This document shows positions 38,064 to 46,829 of a DNA stretch of 64,000 nucleotides, one piece after another. Position 1 is the first letter of the stretch. Each line of letters starts with the position of its first letter. Below the pieces are notes generated by a model. That model was not told the DNA's origin. It ran no database searches and saw nothing but the letters and a program-made list of their open reading frames with translations. Made by a program: the position numbers and the translations under genes. This stretch comes from Caccoplasma_A sp045587545 (GTDB taxonomy: Bacteria > Bacteroidota > Bacteroidia > Bacteroidales > G3-4614), in contig JAZNCN010000005.1 in the NCBI GenBank assembly GCA_045587545.1, forward strand, positions 1 to 64,000, read 5' to 3'.

Positions 38064-38519
38064 ATGGTAACGGTAATGGAGAAGCAACACAAGGGACTAC
38101 TAAAAAAGTTCCATACTCTGCTCGGTAAAGCAGGTGTAAACGAAGATGGCAAGAGAGAGATACTTGCATCGTATAAGGTAGTTAGTAGTAAGGATCTGAC
38201 TGCATACGAGTTGTTACAGATATGCGACAGGTTGGAGGGGCTTATCTCTCCCTCAAAGCAAGAGGTTGATAAATGGCGTAAGCGAGTTATGGCAGCCATT
38301 GGCTCATACCTCCGAGCAATGGGTTATGAAGAGAACCGCTCGGTTATATACTCAATTGCATGCAGAGCTTCGGGAGTTGAAAACTTCAACAAGATAGGAG
38401 TTGAGAGATTGAGAAGTATCTATAACGCCTTCAATCATAGGCGTAACGATATAAAGAGAGTCAATGATATTAGTTTGCAATTAGGAATTAAGAGAGAAGA
38501 TTTAGGAATGCTTAATTAA
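38064..38519 (+). CDS. GemA-like (DUF1018) phage regulatory protein
   Basis: 151 residues, all helical. The layout (HTLLGKAGVNEDGKREIL, then a DLTAYELLQICDRLE segment and SYLRAMGYEENRSVIYSIACR) follows the DUF1018/GemA family of Mu-like phages, which affects host gene expression and supercoiling in Mu. ATG one base after the preceding stop. Confidence 0.75.
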   Translation: MVTVMEKQHKGLLKKFHTLLGKAGVNEDGKREILASYKVVSSKDLTAYELLQICDRLEGLISPSKQEVDKWRKRVMAAIGSYLRAMGYEENRSVIYSIACRASGVENFNKIGVERLRSIYNAFNHRRNDIKRVNDISLQLGIKREDLGMLN

Positions 38520-38554
38520 ATTAGGAATTAGATATAATAAATAACAGATTTAAT

Positions 38555-38740
38555 ATGAGAAAAGTAACAGAAGATTTCCTAAATAGGAAAAAAGCAGAAA
38601 TACTTGATGCATCAACATGGTTGCCTGAAATAGAGCGAGCAGAGTTTTTTAACGAACTTGCAGATTGGGCATATAGTGAATACGAAAAAACAATTGTCAG
38701 AGATGATTTGGAGATGCAAGACTACGATGAGAGTTGTTAG
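38555..38740 (+). CDS. Small acidic early phage protein, unknown
   Basis: 61 residues, helical and acidic (LPEIERAEFFNELADWAYSE). No motif recognised. In the early operon, 35 bp after the GemA-like gene and 47 bp before the DUF3164 gene. Confidence 0.55.
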   Translation: MRKVTEDFLNRKKAEILDASTWLPEIERAEFFNELADWAYSEYEKTIVRDDLEMQDYDESC

Positions 38741-38787
38741 TTTTTAGTTGTTAGATAAAGTTTAAACACATTTTTAATAGATTTTAT

Positions 38788-39465
38788 ATGGACCAAGTAC
38801 AAATGACAGCGGAAGAGAGACAAGAGTTCGAAGAGTTCCGCAGAGCGAAACAGAAAAAACAAGCGGCCGAACAGGCTAAACAAGCGAGAGAAACTTACAA
38901 AGTGTTGGTTGATGAGGCAATCAGTGATTCAATGCAATGTCTTACCCCTCTATCTGCCGAGATAGCAAGAATTAAGGGTGAGGTTATGGCTCGTTTTCAA
39001 GAGGCTCTCCGCCTTAAAGGAGAGATTTTTGATGTGGCAACCGACCAACGAAGCCACATGTTTACAAACTCGGCATCTACTGCTCGTATCCATTTGGGGG
39101 TATATGTAACAGATGGGTATCGCGACACAGTTAATGAAGGTATCGGTATGGTAAAAGAGTACATTGAAGGTCTCGCCAAAGATGATGCAAGCAGAGCATT
39201 GGTTAAGGCTGTATTGCGATTGTTGAGCCGTGATCAGGCGGGCAACCTTAAAGCGAGCCGAGTATTACAACTTCGTAAGATGGCAGAAGATAGCGGAGAT
39301 GATCGCTTTATGGAGGGTGTAAAAATAATTGAAGAGAGTTATCAACCCAACATCAGCAAGCAGTATATCAGAGCAGAGGTTAAAGATCCCACAACAGGTG
39401 CATGGAAGTCGGTACCACTCGGAATGACTGAGGCAAAATTTAAAAAGGAGAAGAGCGATGAATAA
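38788..39465 (+). CDS. DUF3164-family phage protein
   Basis: 225 residues. A charged N-terminal coiled coil (EERQEFEEFRRAKQKKQAAE) is followed by the DUF3164 body (AEIARIKGEVMARFQEALRL, DGYRDTVNEGIGMVKEYI). The family is found in Mu-like early regions; the role is unknown. Its end overlaps the next gene by 8 bp. Confidence 0.85.
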   Translation: MDQVQMTAEERQEFEEFRRAKQKKQAAEQAKQARETYKVLVDEAISDSMQCLTPLSAEIARIKGEVMARFQEALRLKGEIFDVATDQRSHMFTNSASTARIHLGVYVTDGYRDTVNEGIGMVKEYIEGLAKDDASRALVKAVLRLLSRDQAGNLKASRVLQLRKMAEDSGDDRFMEGVKIIEESYQPNISKQYIRAEVKDPTTGAWKSVPLGMTEAKFKKEKSDE

Positions 39466-39691
39466 CGAGGAAGCAAAAGAACAAAGAATATTTTATCGAC
39501 AAGTATCATCTGTTGAGGTATGTGGTAGATGTGGAGGTAGAGGACGAATATTACAATATTCGCCAACCGATATTTTCAAATTGCGGGAACCAAAGGATCT
39601 TACCTGTCCATTATGTGAAGGTAGTGGACTATTGAAAAAGGTTGTTTCAATAACGACAGATTTATCACCTTATAAGCAAGAGAAGTATTGA
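39458..39691 (+). CDS. Small DnaJ-type zinc-finger phage protein
   Basis: 77 residues with two CxxCxGxG repeats, CGRCGGRG and CPLCEGSG, which form one zinc-ribbon as in the DnaJ Cys-rich domain. No J-domain. Possibly an adaptor or single-strand binding helper; role unknown. Confidence 0.7.
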   Translation: MNNEEAKEQRIFYRQVSSVEVCGRCGGRGRILQYSPTDIFKLREPKDLTCPLCEGSGLLKKVVSITTDLSPYKQEKY

Positions 39692-39703
39692 TAATTAAAA
39701 TAA

Positions 39704-39961
39704 ATGGGAAGCAAGAAACATCATAAGAGTACACTAACAAGAGTAATGGCGATAAGAGCCATTACCGAGAACAATTATGAACCGGGCAATGCCAATAAGT
39801 GCTATAAAGCAGTCTGGCGAAGATACATATATCCCATATATGGGTGCTGTTACAGAACATACCTAAACTATTTAGGTATCCCAACGCCACCTGTAAGAAG
39901 AAGCCATCCCGGGCAATTGCTCCTATTTAATTTTGATGATGAAGAAACCGCAGCCAAATGA
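39704..39961 (+). CDS. Basic early phage protein, unknown
   Basis: 85 residues, rich in Lys/Arg/Tyr (NKCYKAVWRRYIYPIYGCCY), ending in an acidic FNFDDEE tail. May bind nucleic acid. Last gene of the early operon; its last codons form the left arm of the terminator. Confidence 0.6.
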   Translation: MGSKKHHKSTLTRVMAIRAITENNYEPGNANKCYKAVWRRYIYPIYGCCYRTYLNYLGIPTPPVRRSHPGQLLLFNFDDEETAAK

Positions 39962-39977
39962 CTGCGGTTTTTTTTTA
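39945..39977 (+). terminator. Terminator between the early (+) and head (-) blocks
   Basis: 9-bp stem (arms 39945-39953 and 39962-39970, AAACCGCAG/CTGCGGTTT) and 8-nt loop followed by a T run. Stops the early operon against the convergent head operon that ends at 39986. Confidence 0.9.
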
Positions 39978-39985
39978 ATTTATCT

Positions 39986-40468
39986 TTATCCTATGTTCAA
40001 TTTACCAAGAGTACATCGTTGTAAGGATTCAAGCATTGCGGAAGTATCTTGCACTCTGGTAATATAGCGTTCTACACTTTCAATCAGCTCAGCATGGTCG
40101 TGATTGGTTGCTGATGTTGTAAGCATAAATCCTGCAAAATTCTCACCGCATAGTCCTTGCATTGCTGAATTAACCTTATTGATTAAATCAAGGAAAGTCA
40201 ATGCGGAATCTTGTTTGGGGTCAGAACTGCCATTGTAAGAGATAGCATCTGTAACGATATGAAGACGAACTGCCATTTCTGCCATTCTTGCCCTGTTTTG
40301 CTGTTGTCTCCATTCTATGGTTTCAAATTCTACAAATACGGCTGGACGAGGCCAAACGGCTCCTCCTGTAAGAACTGCAATGTTATTGTTCCAAAGGTCA
40401 ATATGTTTTACATCTGAAACCTTTGTCAATAGCCTTTCACAAATAGCCTTATAAACCTGTTTTCTCAT
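39986..40468 (-). CDS. Phage head-tail connector or tail-terminator-like protein (Mu gp37-like, tentative)
   Basis: 160 residues. FVEFETIEWRQQQNRARMAEMAVRLHIV resembles (in two halves) tail-terminator proteins, which cap the tail tube before joining. It is the last gene of the minus-strand head block, overlapping gpG by 20 bp, which fits a neck/tail-end role. Assignment mostly from position and fold-like pattern. Confidence 0.55.
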   Translation of the reverse strand: MRKQVYKAICERLLTKVSDVKHIDLWNNNIAVLTGGAVWPRPAVFVEFETIEWRQQQNRARMAEMAVRLHIVTDAISYNGSSDPKQDSALTFLDLINKVNSAMQGLCGENFAGFMLTTSATNHDHAELIESVERYITRVQDTSAMLESLQRCTLGKLNIG

Positions 40469-40931
40469 TTCTTAATACATTTTGAAGTTGAACATTAAAT
40501 TCTTTAATATTATCTGAAACTACACCTTTTATAATCTCTTGAGTACGCTTACCATCTCCTATAAATTGGCGTTGTGGTATATCAAATTTTCTTGAGTGAG
40601 CTTTAACTTGATAACTTTTTCCCTTTTTGCTCCTGCGGGTATGTGCTCTTACCCCTTTTGTTCCGGTACCACCTTCATTATGAATTGAAGCATAAGGTAC
40701 AGCAGACGTAAAACGAACACCATTACCTTTAACCTCGCTCTTGATGGAGCGTCGCAATGTTCCCGTAACAAGCAATAAAGAGCCTTTTGCTTTGGAATTT
40801 GCCCGTTGCTTCCATTTGTCAGTAAAGAAGGCTTTGCGTTCAAAGTTTTTGTCAAACTCTTCTGTTAATTCCACCCGCATATCGGATAGAATGTTGCGTT
40901 TTAGTTGCTCTCCGTCTAAAATATCAGTCAT
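40449..40931 (-). CDS. Phage virion morphogenesis protein (Mu gpG-like)
   Basis: 160 residues. Contains the family stretch LLVTGTLRRSIKSEV and AVPYASIHNEGGTG, followed by PQRQFIGDG, typical of the Mu gpG / tail-completion family. Separated from the MuF gene by the antisense candidate immunity gene. Confidence 0.88.
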   Translation of the reverse strand: MTDILDGEQLKRNILSDMRVELTEEFDKNFERKAFFTDKWKQRANSKAKGSLLLVTGTLRRSIKSEVKGNGVRFTSAVPYASIHNEGGTGTKGVRAHTRRSKKGKSYQVKAHSRKFDIPQRQFIGDGKRTQEIIKGVVSDNIKEFNVQLQNVLRNEKTGL

Positions 40932-40978
40932 AGATTTAAATTTTTATTGCTAAATGCTTGTTTATATGATATTTTTTG

Positions 40979-40986
40979 TATTTTTG
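40979..40986 (+). promoter_or_regulatory. Promoter of the candidate immunity gene
   Basis: TATTTTTG matches TAnnTTTG; TTG at 40958-40960 is 18 bp upstream as a -33 candidate. The -7 element ends 4 bp before the ATG at 40991, so the transcript would be leaderless or nearly so. Confidence 0.55.
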
Positions 40987-40990
40987 CTGT

Positions 40991-41242
40991 ATGAAGCAAA
41001 TTCCGCAAATAGTCAAAGATGCCGCCAAAGACTTAATAAAGATTTATGGCGACAATATTGACTTCCTTGGCAAGTATGAGGAAGCGGATGCTTATATATA
41101 CCATTTCCCCGATGATACTTCTACTGGTTTCCCATTTGTTTACATTCATAAGGACGACAAGGTTACTGAAATAACAGGCTTTGAAGCTCTTGATATAAAG
41201 GCTCTATTTGTCGAAAATATCGATGAAATGAGTGTCGAATAA
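40991..41242 (+). CDS. Small antisense protein, candidate immunity factor for the MuF toxin
   Basis: 83 residues from the ATG at 40991. Compact acidic alpha/beta protein (IYGDNIDFLGKYEEADAYIY, then FPFVYIHKDDKVTEITGFEA). It is the only plus-strand gene inside the minus-strand head block, has its own promoter, and overlaps the last 39 bp of the MuF gene in antisense. Polymorphic MuF toxins in prophages are known to carry a small neighbouring immunity gene that must be expressed in the lysogen. Immunity function here is inference from position; no family recognised with certainty. Confidence 0.7.
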   Translation: MKQIPQIVKDAAKDLIKIYGDNIDFLGKYEEADAYIYHFPDDTSTGFPFVYIHKDDKVTEITGFEALDIKALFVENIDEMSVE

Positions 41243-42754
41243 TTTATCATCAATTCTCATTATACCACGACAACCGTGTTGCGAGGATGCTCCCATTCTG
41301 GCAAGATAATTGATATCTCTATTTTCTCTACCTGAGCCTTTTGAATTATCGTGTTGTGGTTCAATGTATCGTAATTCTCCGTCTTTGAAGCGTTGTAGAA
41401 CGGTCATGTGTCCGCCTCCACCTTTCCAACCGATACTTAACCCATATATACCGACCTCTTTGCAAGTCTCATTAAAAAATTCTAGCCATCTCTTTTGTGT
41501 CATTTGCTTGTATTTTTTACGAGCAAGCCAATCATTGATACTTGTGTGAGTTGCTTTTGTGCCGTCAAGATTTTTCCATATTTCCCAAGCATTATATCCT
41601 CTGCTCAAATAGTCAAGCTTAGAGCCTGATTTGTTTTCTTTAGCCGTGATGTTAAAACCACGAGAACGCAAAACATAGGCAGGGGTACAAGTTTGACAAT
41701 TTATACCATATCCTTTGCTTTTTCCATAGTTCGGATTTGCATTTTGTTTGTCGGCTTCCTCAACACTCATACGCTTCCCCTTAGTAATGCCGAGAGCCTT
41801 TTCTATTTCAAGACAGTTCTCTGCAATAGCTTGTTTTTCTTGTACTGTTAGGTTATCGGGGAGCTCTGCAATTATATCCTGAATGCGTTTAGCTCTCATT
41901 TCCTCTGCCGATACCTTCTCAATAACAGTTGTTACTGCCTTCGGTGCTTTTCTATATGGGTGCTTTGGTGGAAATAGCTCCATCGTTTTGCCCGGATTAT
42001 AGCGGAACATCTTTTGCTTTGCTCCATCAGTGCAGTTGTCGCCCCTAAGCATAGCCATAGCAGGGTCAGATGTTTGGTATTTGTCTTTACGAACTTGAAC
42101 AACCGTACAACGGCAATTCCAGCCATTGGGAGGGTAATACTTATCCCAAAACGGATCGTTTACAGGCAATGTGGTTTCGTGCAAAAGAGCATGTTCCTCT
42201 CTCACTTTATCATCGTTGGCTGTGCGGTATTGTAAGTTATAGCGATCCCCGGCTTGCTCAAAGTCGTGCCATTTAGCAGCCATTAAAGAGGTGCCGACAG
42301 CGTGGTTATACTCTGCATATAGGTAGTTATGGTTATACTGCTGATTAATCTTTCTTACATCAGCCATAAAGTCGTTAAAAGGCTTTATATCACCTTTGTC
42401 AGTTAGCATAGACAAACCTATCTCACGCATTGAGTGAAAGGTCTTGAATCCTGAGAAAACAAAGGCATTGTTTTCGAGAGCATAGCGAACTGTTGCCGGG
42501 ACTTCGTGTGGCAATCCGCTATCAATAGCGGTACTCAGAACACGCAAAGTCTCATTAATTACAGCCCTTGTGGCTGGGTCTTCGAGTTGTAAGATGTCAA
42601 AGCCTCCATTCTCGTACACCAATGACGCAGCAGCCTCAAAGAGAGTAGCGTCAAACTCAAAAGGAAGCTTCTTATCCGCTAACTGTAGAATATCTTCTTT
42701 ATATAGTGTCTGCAGGGCGGTATTAAAAACTCCGTATTGTTGGCGTAGCCCCAC
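41204..42754 (-). CDS. MuF minor head protein with C-terminal papain-like toxin domain
   Basis: 516 residues. The MuF domain (about 100-220) has YRTANDDKVREEHALLH and YPPNGWNCRCTVVQ, the signature of Mu gpF/SPP1 gp7. After a helical linker, residues about 345-516 form a separate domain with NCQTC (C353, C356), GGGHMTV (H449) and YIEPQHD (465-468), the Cys-His-Asp/Gln pattern of papain-fold toxins (Tox-PL). MuF proteins enter the virion, so the toxin could be delivered on infection. Start is GTG at 42754 inside a hairpin. The antisense gene at its 3' end is the likely immunity partner. Confidence 0.85.
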   Translation of the reverse strand: MGLRQQYGVFNTALQTLYKEDILQLADKKLPFEFDATLFEAAASLVYENGGFDILQLEDPATRAVINETLRVLSTAIDSGLPHEVPATVRYALENNAFVFSGFKTFHSMREIGLSMLTDKGDIKPFNDFMADVRKINQQYNHNYLYAEYNHAVGTSLMAAKWHDFEQAGDRYNLQYRTANDDKVREEHALLHETTLPVNDPFWDKYYPPNGWNCRCTVVQVRKDKYQTSDPAMAMLRGDNCTDGAKQKMFRYNPGKTMELFPPKHPYRKAPKAVTTVIEKVSAEEMRAKRIQDIIAELPDNLTVQEKQAIAENCLEIEKALGITKGKRMSVEEADKQNANPNYGKSKGYGINCQTCTPAYVLRSRGFNITAKENKSGSKLDYLSRGYNAWEIWKNLDGTKATHTSINDWLARKKYKQMTQKRWLEFFNETCKEVGIYGLSIGWKGGGGHMTVLQRFKDGELRYIEPQHDNSKGSGRENRDINYLARMGASSQHGCRGIMRIDDKLFDTHFIDIFDK

Positions 42755-42769
42755 GCCTGTAGTGGGGCT
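42747..42769 (-). promoter_or_regulatory. Hairpin covering the MuF start codon
   Basis: AGCCCCAC (42747-42754) pairs perfectly with GTGGGGCT (42762-42769) around a 7-nt loop. On the mRNA it contains the GTG start of MuF and follows directly on the portal stop (42771-42769), so translation of MuF may need ribosomes arriving from the portal gene. Confidence 0.65.
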
Positions 42770-44013
42770 TATCCGAAAAAAGCATCAGGCTGTGTTTTTG
42801 CTTTTCGGATTCCTGTTATTTGTACATTGTATTTGTCAATGAAATACTGCGGGTCAATCTCGTAGTATTCCAATAAAACGCGTTCCAATTCTCGCTGTTC
42901 GGCAGGGCTGAAAGTGGCAGCATTATCCCACTCAAATGATAGTCCTGCAACAGGGAAACCGTGCTTAACCATAAGAGGTAGTAACTTATCGTTTACGATA
43001 CAGGCAATGAGGCGTGCATCAGCTGCAACGACATCTTCAAAGATTTCGAGGTGCGTTTCGGATTGCGACAAAGAAGACCCACTATCAATGGTCATTGTTT
43101 GCATAAGCGTACCCTTTGACAATTCGCTGTTACACCTATCCACGCGCTTGTCATATACATTGTAAGCATCTCCCCGGCTGCTTTCCTTAATCTCAATATC
43201 GGTACCTTCAGGGAAAAGTGCCCAGAACGCTGCACCCATATTGTCAAGAGATTTCTCGATTCGGCTACGTTCTTTTTCGTCTTGAGTGTTGGTGCGGGCT
43301 ACACGCATAGGAGCACCGAATATTTCGCCGAACATATCCCAAAACGCAAGCATATTCTTTTTGCTTATGCAAGCAGGTGCGCACTTCAATAACAAACCGA
43401 GATCACGGGGCTTGCCAACTTCAATGCACCAATTTGCAAAATCACCCTCCTTATAAGTTATACCGTCTTTCGGATCGTCTGAAGCTTCTCGCAATATAAC
43501 ACCAAATTCTGGGCACACGTGTTTACGGGGTACCAGTTCAACACGGTCGAAGCGCAGACCATCCTCATCTTTAATGATGTCACCCAGCTGAATAAGACTA
43601 TGCCCCCAGAAACGACTATCGAGAGCGATATCCATAAAGTCGAAAAACCATTCTTTTTTTAACAACGCAGTTGCTTGCTCATTCTCTTTCCCATCTTTGC
43701 CAACCAGACGGAACTCCTTTTGCAGGGTTTTGCCCTTACGCTGGCCGATACAGCCCGTTAGGTGCAGATCTACAAGACAGTCAGAGTAAATATCGTATAG
43801 TATGCCCCTTTTGGGATTGTCAATACCTATAGCCATCTGCCATGCCTGACGCCATGTGGCAACGTCTTTTTTAGTCAGACTATCGGTTTGTTGCATTAGT
43901 TGTGCTGTCAGTTTAATACCCTGACTGCTTTTTGCAAATCGTGCTAATCTAACCATTTCGGCTGAGTCCTGTTTGCCTCCAAAGAACTGTTTAATGTTGT
44001 TTATAATATCCAT
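42769..44013 (-). CDS. Phage portal protein (DUF935, Mu gp29-like)
   Basis: 414 residues. DUF935 features include WRQAWQMAIGIDNPKRGILYD, ALDSRFWGHSLIQLGD, VPRKHVCPEFG and LSQSETHLEIFEDV. Forms the dodecameric portal through which DNA enters the head. Between the gp36-like gene and MuF on the minus strand. Confidence 0.93.
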   Translation of the reverse strand: MDIINNIKQFFGGKQDSAEMVRLARFAKSSQGIKLTAQLMQQTDSLTKKDVATWRQAWQMAIGIDNPKRGILYDIYSDCLVDLHLTGCIGQRKGKTLQKEFRLVGKDGKENEQATALLKKEWFFDFMDIALDSRFWGHSLIQLGDIIKDEDGLRFDRVELVPRKHVCPEFGVILREASDDPKDGITYKEGDFANWCIEVGKPRDLGLLLKCAPACISKKNMLAFWDMFGEIFGAPMRVARTNTQDEKERSRIEKSLDNMGAAFWALFPEGTDIEIKESSRGDAYNVYDKRVDRCNSELSKGTLMQTMTIDSGSSLSQSETHLEIFEDVVAADARLIACIVNDKLLPLMVKHGFPVAGLSFEWDNAATFSPAEQRELERVLLEYYEIDPQYFIDKYNVQITGIRKAKTQPDAFFG

Positions 44014-44046
44014 TTTAATGCTGTTTAATCGGTTATTAAATGCAGT

Positions 44047-44466
44047 TTAATAGTCGTACCTGTTTGGTGGCATAGAGCCATAACGGACAGGATTGTTCGC
44101 GTCGGTGTTCCCATCGCTACTTACATAAGTAGGCAAGTCTGGTGAAGCTTTGGAGGATTGTACATCACGCAGCCATTTGATGCTATCATTGTATAGACAT
44201 TCACGCCTTTCGTGCCCCATAGATTGAGGCAAACGGTGTATCATAAGCCACAGCGTTATATTAACGGCACACTGTACAAGCATCGCATTGCGGTCCTCTC
44301 CCTCAGCAGAAAAAGCCTTTTCCATATCGTAGCGGTGGCGTGTGTAACTGCTTATCTGTTCCATTGCTGCACGTTCTGCCACAAGGCGGTCATCGGTAAG
44401 AGCCGACAACTGTTCCATTTCAAACTCGGTGCAGACACTGCTGTAATCTTCAACTGTCAAAAACAT
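44047..44466 (-). CDS. DUF1320-family connector protein (Mu gp36-like)
   Basis: 139 residues, helical. MFLTVEDYSSVC at the N-terminus, EQISSYTRHRYDMEKAFSAE in the middle and NPVRYGSMPPNRYDY at the end match the DUF1320 pattern (head-tail adaptor). In Mu this gene follows the capsid; here it sits between terminase and portal. Confidence 0.82.
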   Translation of the reverse strand: MFLTVEDYSSVCTEFEMEQLSALTDDRLVAERAAMEQISSYTRHRYDMEKAFSAEGEDRNAMLVQCAVNITLWLMIHRLPQSMGHERRECLYNDSIKWLRDVQSSKASPDLPTYVSSDGNTDANNPVRYGSMPPNRYDY

Positions 44467-44478
44467 TTCGAATAAATT

Positions 44479-44721
44479 TTATTGTTTAGGATATGCGATA
44501 TATATAGCAAGTTTACAAGCGACATCAGGAGTAAAATCCTTCGAAAATCTTTTTGCCCTTATCATTTGTTTAATACCCTGCATTGATACAACGATAGGTT
44601 TCCCTTTAAAAACCAATACAAGAAACTTTTTACCATACAATTTGGCATCTTTTTTAGCCTTTTTGATAGCTCGTTTTTTACGCCAATCAAATAGCAATGC
44701 TTTAAAATACTTTTTTACCAT
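44479..44721 (-). CDS. Small very basic phage protein, unknown
   Basis: 80 residues, about a quarter Lys/Arg (RKKRAIKKAKKDAKLYGKKF). Probably nucleic-acid or virion associated. Overlaps the terminase gene by 7 bp. Confidence 0.6.
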   Translation of the reverse strand: MVKKYFKALLFDWRKKRAIKKAKKDAKLYGKKFLVLVFKGKPIVVSMQGIKQMIRAKRFSKDFTPDVACKLAIYIAYPKQ

Positions 44722-46259
44722 AATACATTTTTTGCGTTATTTCGTCTGCCGAATGACGGTGTGAAACTATTTATCCTTGTATGCTTCTGCAGATACCAAA
44801 TCGCACCTTCATCGGCGTCAGGTGCGTCATCATGTCCTCTCATACCTTTTTCAAAAGCGAGTGTTTGGTCAATACCTGCCTGCATATCCGGGTCGTTTTT
44901 TTCATCTTCATTGTAAGTTACAAAACCGCGTTCCCAAAGAGGACTTATCGCCTCTACTCGTTGGAACTTATCGGGCTTCTTTCGCTTATCTCCACTTATG
45001 GGCAATTGATACCCTCTTACATCTCCCTCTCTTCGAAATTCATCAAGAATTGTATCCTGCATAAAATTGGCTTCCATATACCATTTTATAGCGATGTTCT
45101 TTTGCAGAGACCACTCATAGAGATTATAAAGCCAGCGTACCATTTCGGCAACGCTACACTGCCTTACAAATGCTTTTATGTGCCACAGTTGTGAACCTAT
45201 CTTGCCCCAAAGTTTGGCAGCTTTATAGTCATTCTTTGTAGTACCTTTAAATGAAGGGTCGATATAGAGGACAAATTCCTCAAACTTTTTGAGTTCTGGT
45301 AGTTTTCCCCATTTAATCCAATCCTGACGGAATACGGCTCCTTCTGTTATTGGGTTATTCATATACTCCTTTTGGAAGGATCTGTACCCTTGAAATAGTT
45401 CAATGGCTTTTACCTCTTCAGGAGTCCACTTTGCATTCCACGATACATTTCCGTTTTTATCCCAAATATTGACCTGTGATACATGCACCCCATCAGTTGC
45501 CGCTATATTTGCCAATACGCTGTTTTTTGCTATAAGGTTACCTACCATAATAAAGCGTCCACGTCCACCATCAAGAGCACCAAACAGAGCCTCTTTTACC
45601 CAATTAGTAAGACGCTTAACGCGTACGGGGCTTTCGCATAGTTCGTCATCATCAAGGTCATCAATAACAATATAGTCTGGTCTATGACTGCGATAGCGGA
45701 GACCACGCGGTGATTGTCCTCTACCACGAGCAAAGAATGCAGTACCATCTTTGGTTACAAACTCACCCACTTCCCAAGAACCATTATTGTATTGTTCTCC
45801 GAAGTCGTGAATATATCTTTGATTAAATTGTAACTCTGCCTGAATGTCGCCAAGAAGAGTATTCGCATTATCCTCACTTTTACCCACAAGGACCATAACA
45901 TTGAGTTGCTTTACTTCCTGACATTTTAGCCATAGTGGAATAAATACATCAAGGTGAGTAGATTTAGCAGCGCCTCTGTGCCATTTAAATACGGCTTTAA
46001 GGTTACGCTCCTTTTTTACTTTATTTGCCGCCTTAATATGGAAATCGGCACAGGCTGTTATTTTTCCAGTTTCCTGATTGGTCGTGTAATGTGGAAAATA
46101 GTGAGCAACAAACTCTGCATAGTCTGCTCTCACCCTTTTAATTCGTGCAAGTTTATCTTTTTCACTCTCAGCAACATTAATAGTTGTAGAGTTTTGAACT
46201 GTCTCGCAGAGTTTTTTCCATCTCTCAAGAGCCTCTCTTAAATTTGCCTTGCTTACCAT
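44715..46259 (-). CDS. Terminase large subunit (Mu gp28-like)
   Basis: 514 residues. ATPase domain with Walker A-like HRGAAKST (94-101) and Walker B DYIVIDDLDDDE (195-206). Nuclease domain with D334 (YIDPSFKG) and C-terminal HDDAPDADEG, the acidic residues that bind metal. It packages DNA into the prohead and cuts at the phage ends plus some host DNA. 7 bp after the small subunit. Confidence 0.93.
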   Translation of the reverse strand: MVSKANLREALERWKKLCETVQNSTTINVAESEKDKLARIKRVRADYAEFVAHYFPHYTTNQETGKITACADFHIKAANKVKKERNLKAVFKWHRGAAKSTHLDVFIPLWLKCQEVKQLNVMVLVGKSEDNANTLLGDIQAELQFNQRYIHDFGEQYNNGSWEVGEFVTKDGTAFFARGRGQSPRGLRYRSHRPDYIVIDDLDDDELCESPVRVKRLTNWVKEALFGALDGGRGRFIMVGNLIAKNSVLANIAATDGVHVSQVNIWDKNGNVSWNAKWTPEEVKAIELFQGYRSFQKEYMNNPITEGAVFRQDWIKWGKLPELKKFEEFVLYIDPSFKGTTKNDYKAAKLWGKIGSQLWHIKAFVRQCSVAEMVRWLYNLYEWSLQKNIAIKWYMEANFMQDTILDEFRREGDVRGYQLPISGDKRKKPDKFQRVEAISPLWERGFVTYNEDEKNDPDMQAGIDQTLAFEKGMRGHDDAPDADEGAIWYLQKHTRINSFTPSFGRRNNAKNVLW

Positions 46260-46266
46260 AAGCTAT

Positions 46267-46743
46267 TTAATTAAATTTCCTTTGCAGTAGTTCCGTAATA
46301 TATAAGTCGTGATATTTATTAATAGTACGCACCAATTCAGGGGTAACTTCATCATCAAATGACATTCTAAATTGTAACCACTTGCTGAATGCCATAAACA
46401 CATCTACCACATCAACAATATTTGATTTTTTGTCAAGGCGTTCAATTGTTGATGAAAATTTTGCCAATTTATCGCCCAAACCGTTTATGGCTTCGGGATC
46501 ATCGCTATCGTTAACCCGTTCAATAAGTTTGTTGATAGTGCGTAGTAGTTTATTAACCAATTCCGGGCGTGTAATATTTGTTGCAGCTCTTTGTTCCTGC
46601 CACCCTCCGTCATTAACCCATTTGGTTATTGTTTGTGCCGAAATATTTGTTTTATCGGCAATTACTTTTTGTTGCTCTCCCTGCATAAAAAGCAAACGGG
46701 CAAATTCCTTTTTCTCTTCAAGTTCTTTTTTTGACCTTTTCAT
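46267..46743 (-). CDS. Terminase small subunit-like HTH protein (Mu gp27-like)
   Basis: 158 residues. The N-terminal HTH (GEQQKVIADKTNISAQTITK) resembles DUF1804/Mu gp27 and other small terminases, which recognise DNA ends. First gene of the minus-strand head operon. Confidence 0.82.
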   Translation of the reverse strand: MKRSKKELEEKKEFARLLFMQGEQQKVIADKTNISAQTITKWVNDGGWQEQRAATNITRPELVNKLLRTINKLIERVNDSDDPEAINGLGDKLAKFSSTIERLDKKSNIVDVVDVFMAFSKWLQFRMSFDDEVTPELVRTINKYHDLYITELLQRKFN

Positions 46744-46773
46744 TCAAATTTATTATAAATCAATCTTTAAAAA

Positions 46774-46790
46774 TGACTCATCTTGAGTCG
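46774..46790. promoter_or_regulatory. Dyad upstream of the head operon
   Basis: TGACTCA-TCT-TGAGTCG, 6 of 7 positions symmetric, 31 bp upstream of the first head gene. Possibly a late-activator binding site. Confidence 0.4.
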
Positions 46791-46829
46791 TTAAAACAGT
46801 ACAAAATTCCATACATTCTCGCGTACTAT

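Noticed and set aside
46745..46752. TAAATTTG as promoter of the small terminase gene
   Set aside because: It is only two bases from the start codon, so transcription would begin inside the gene.
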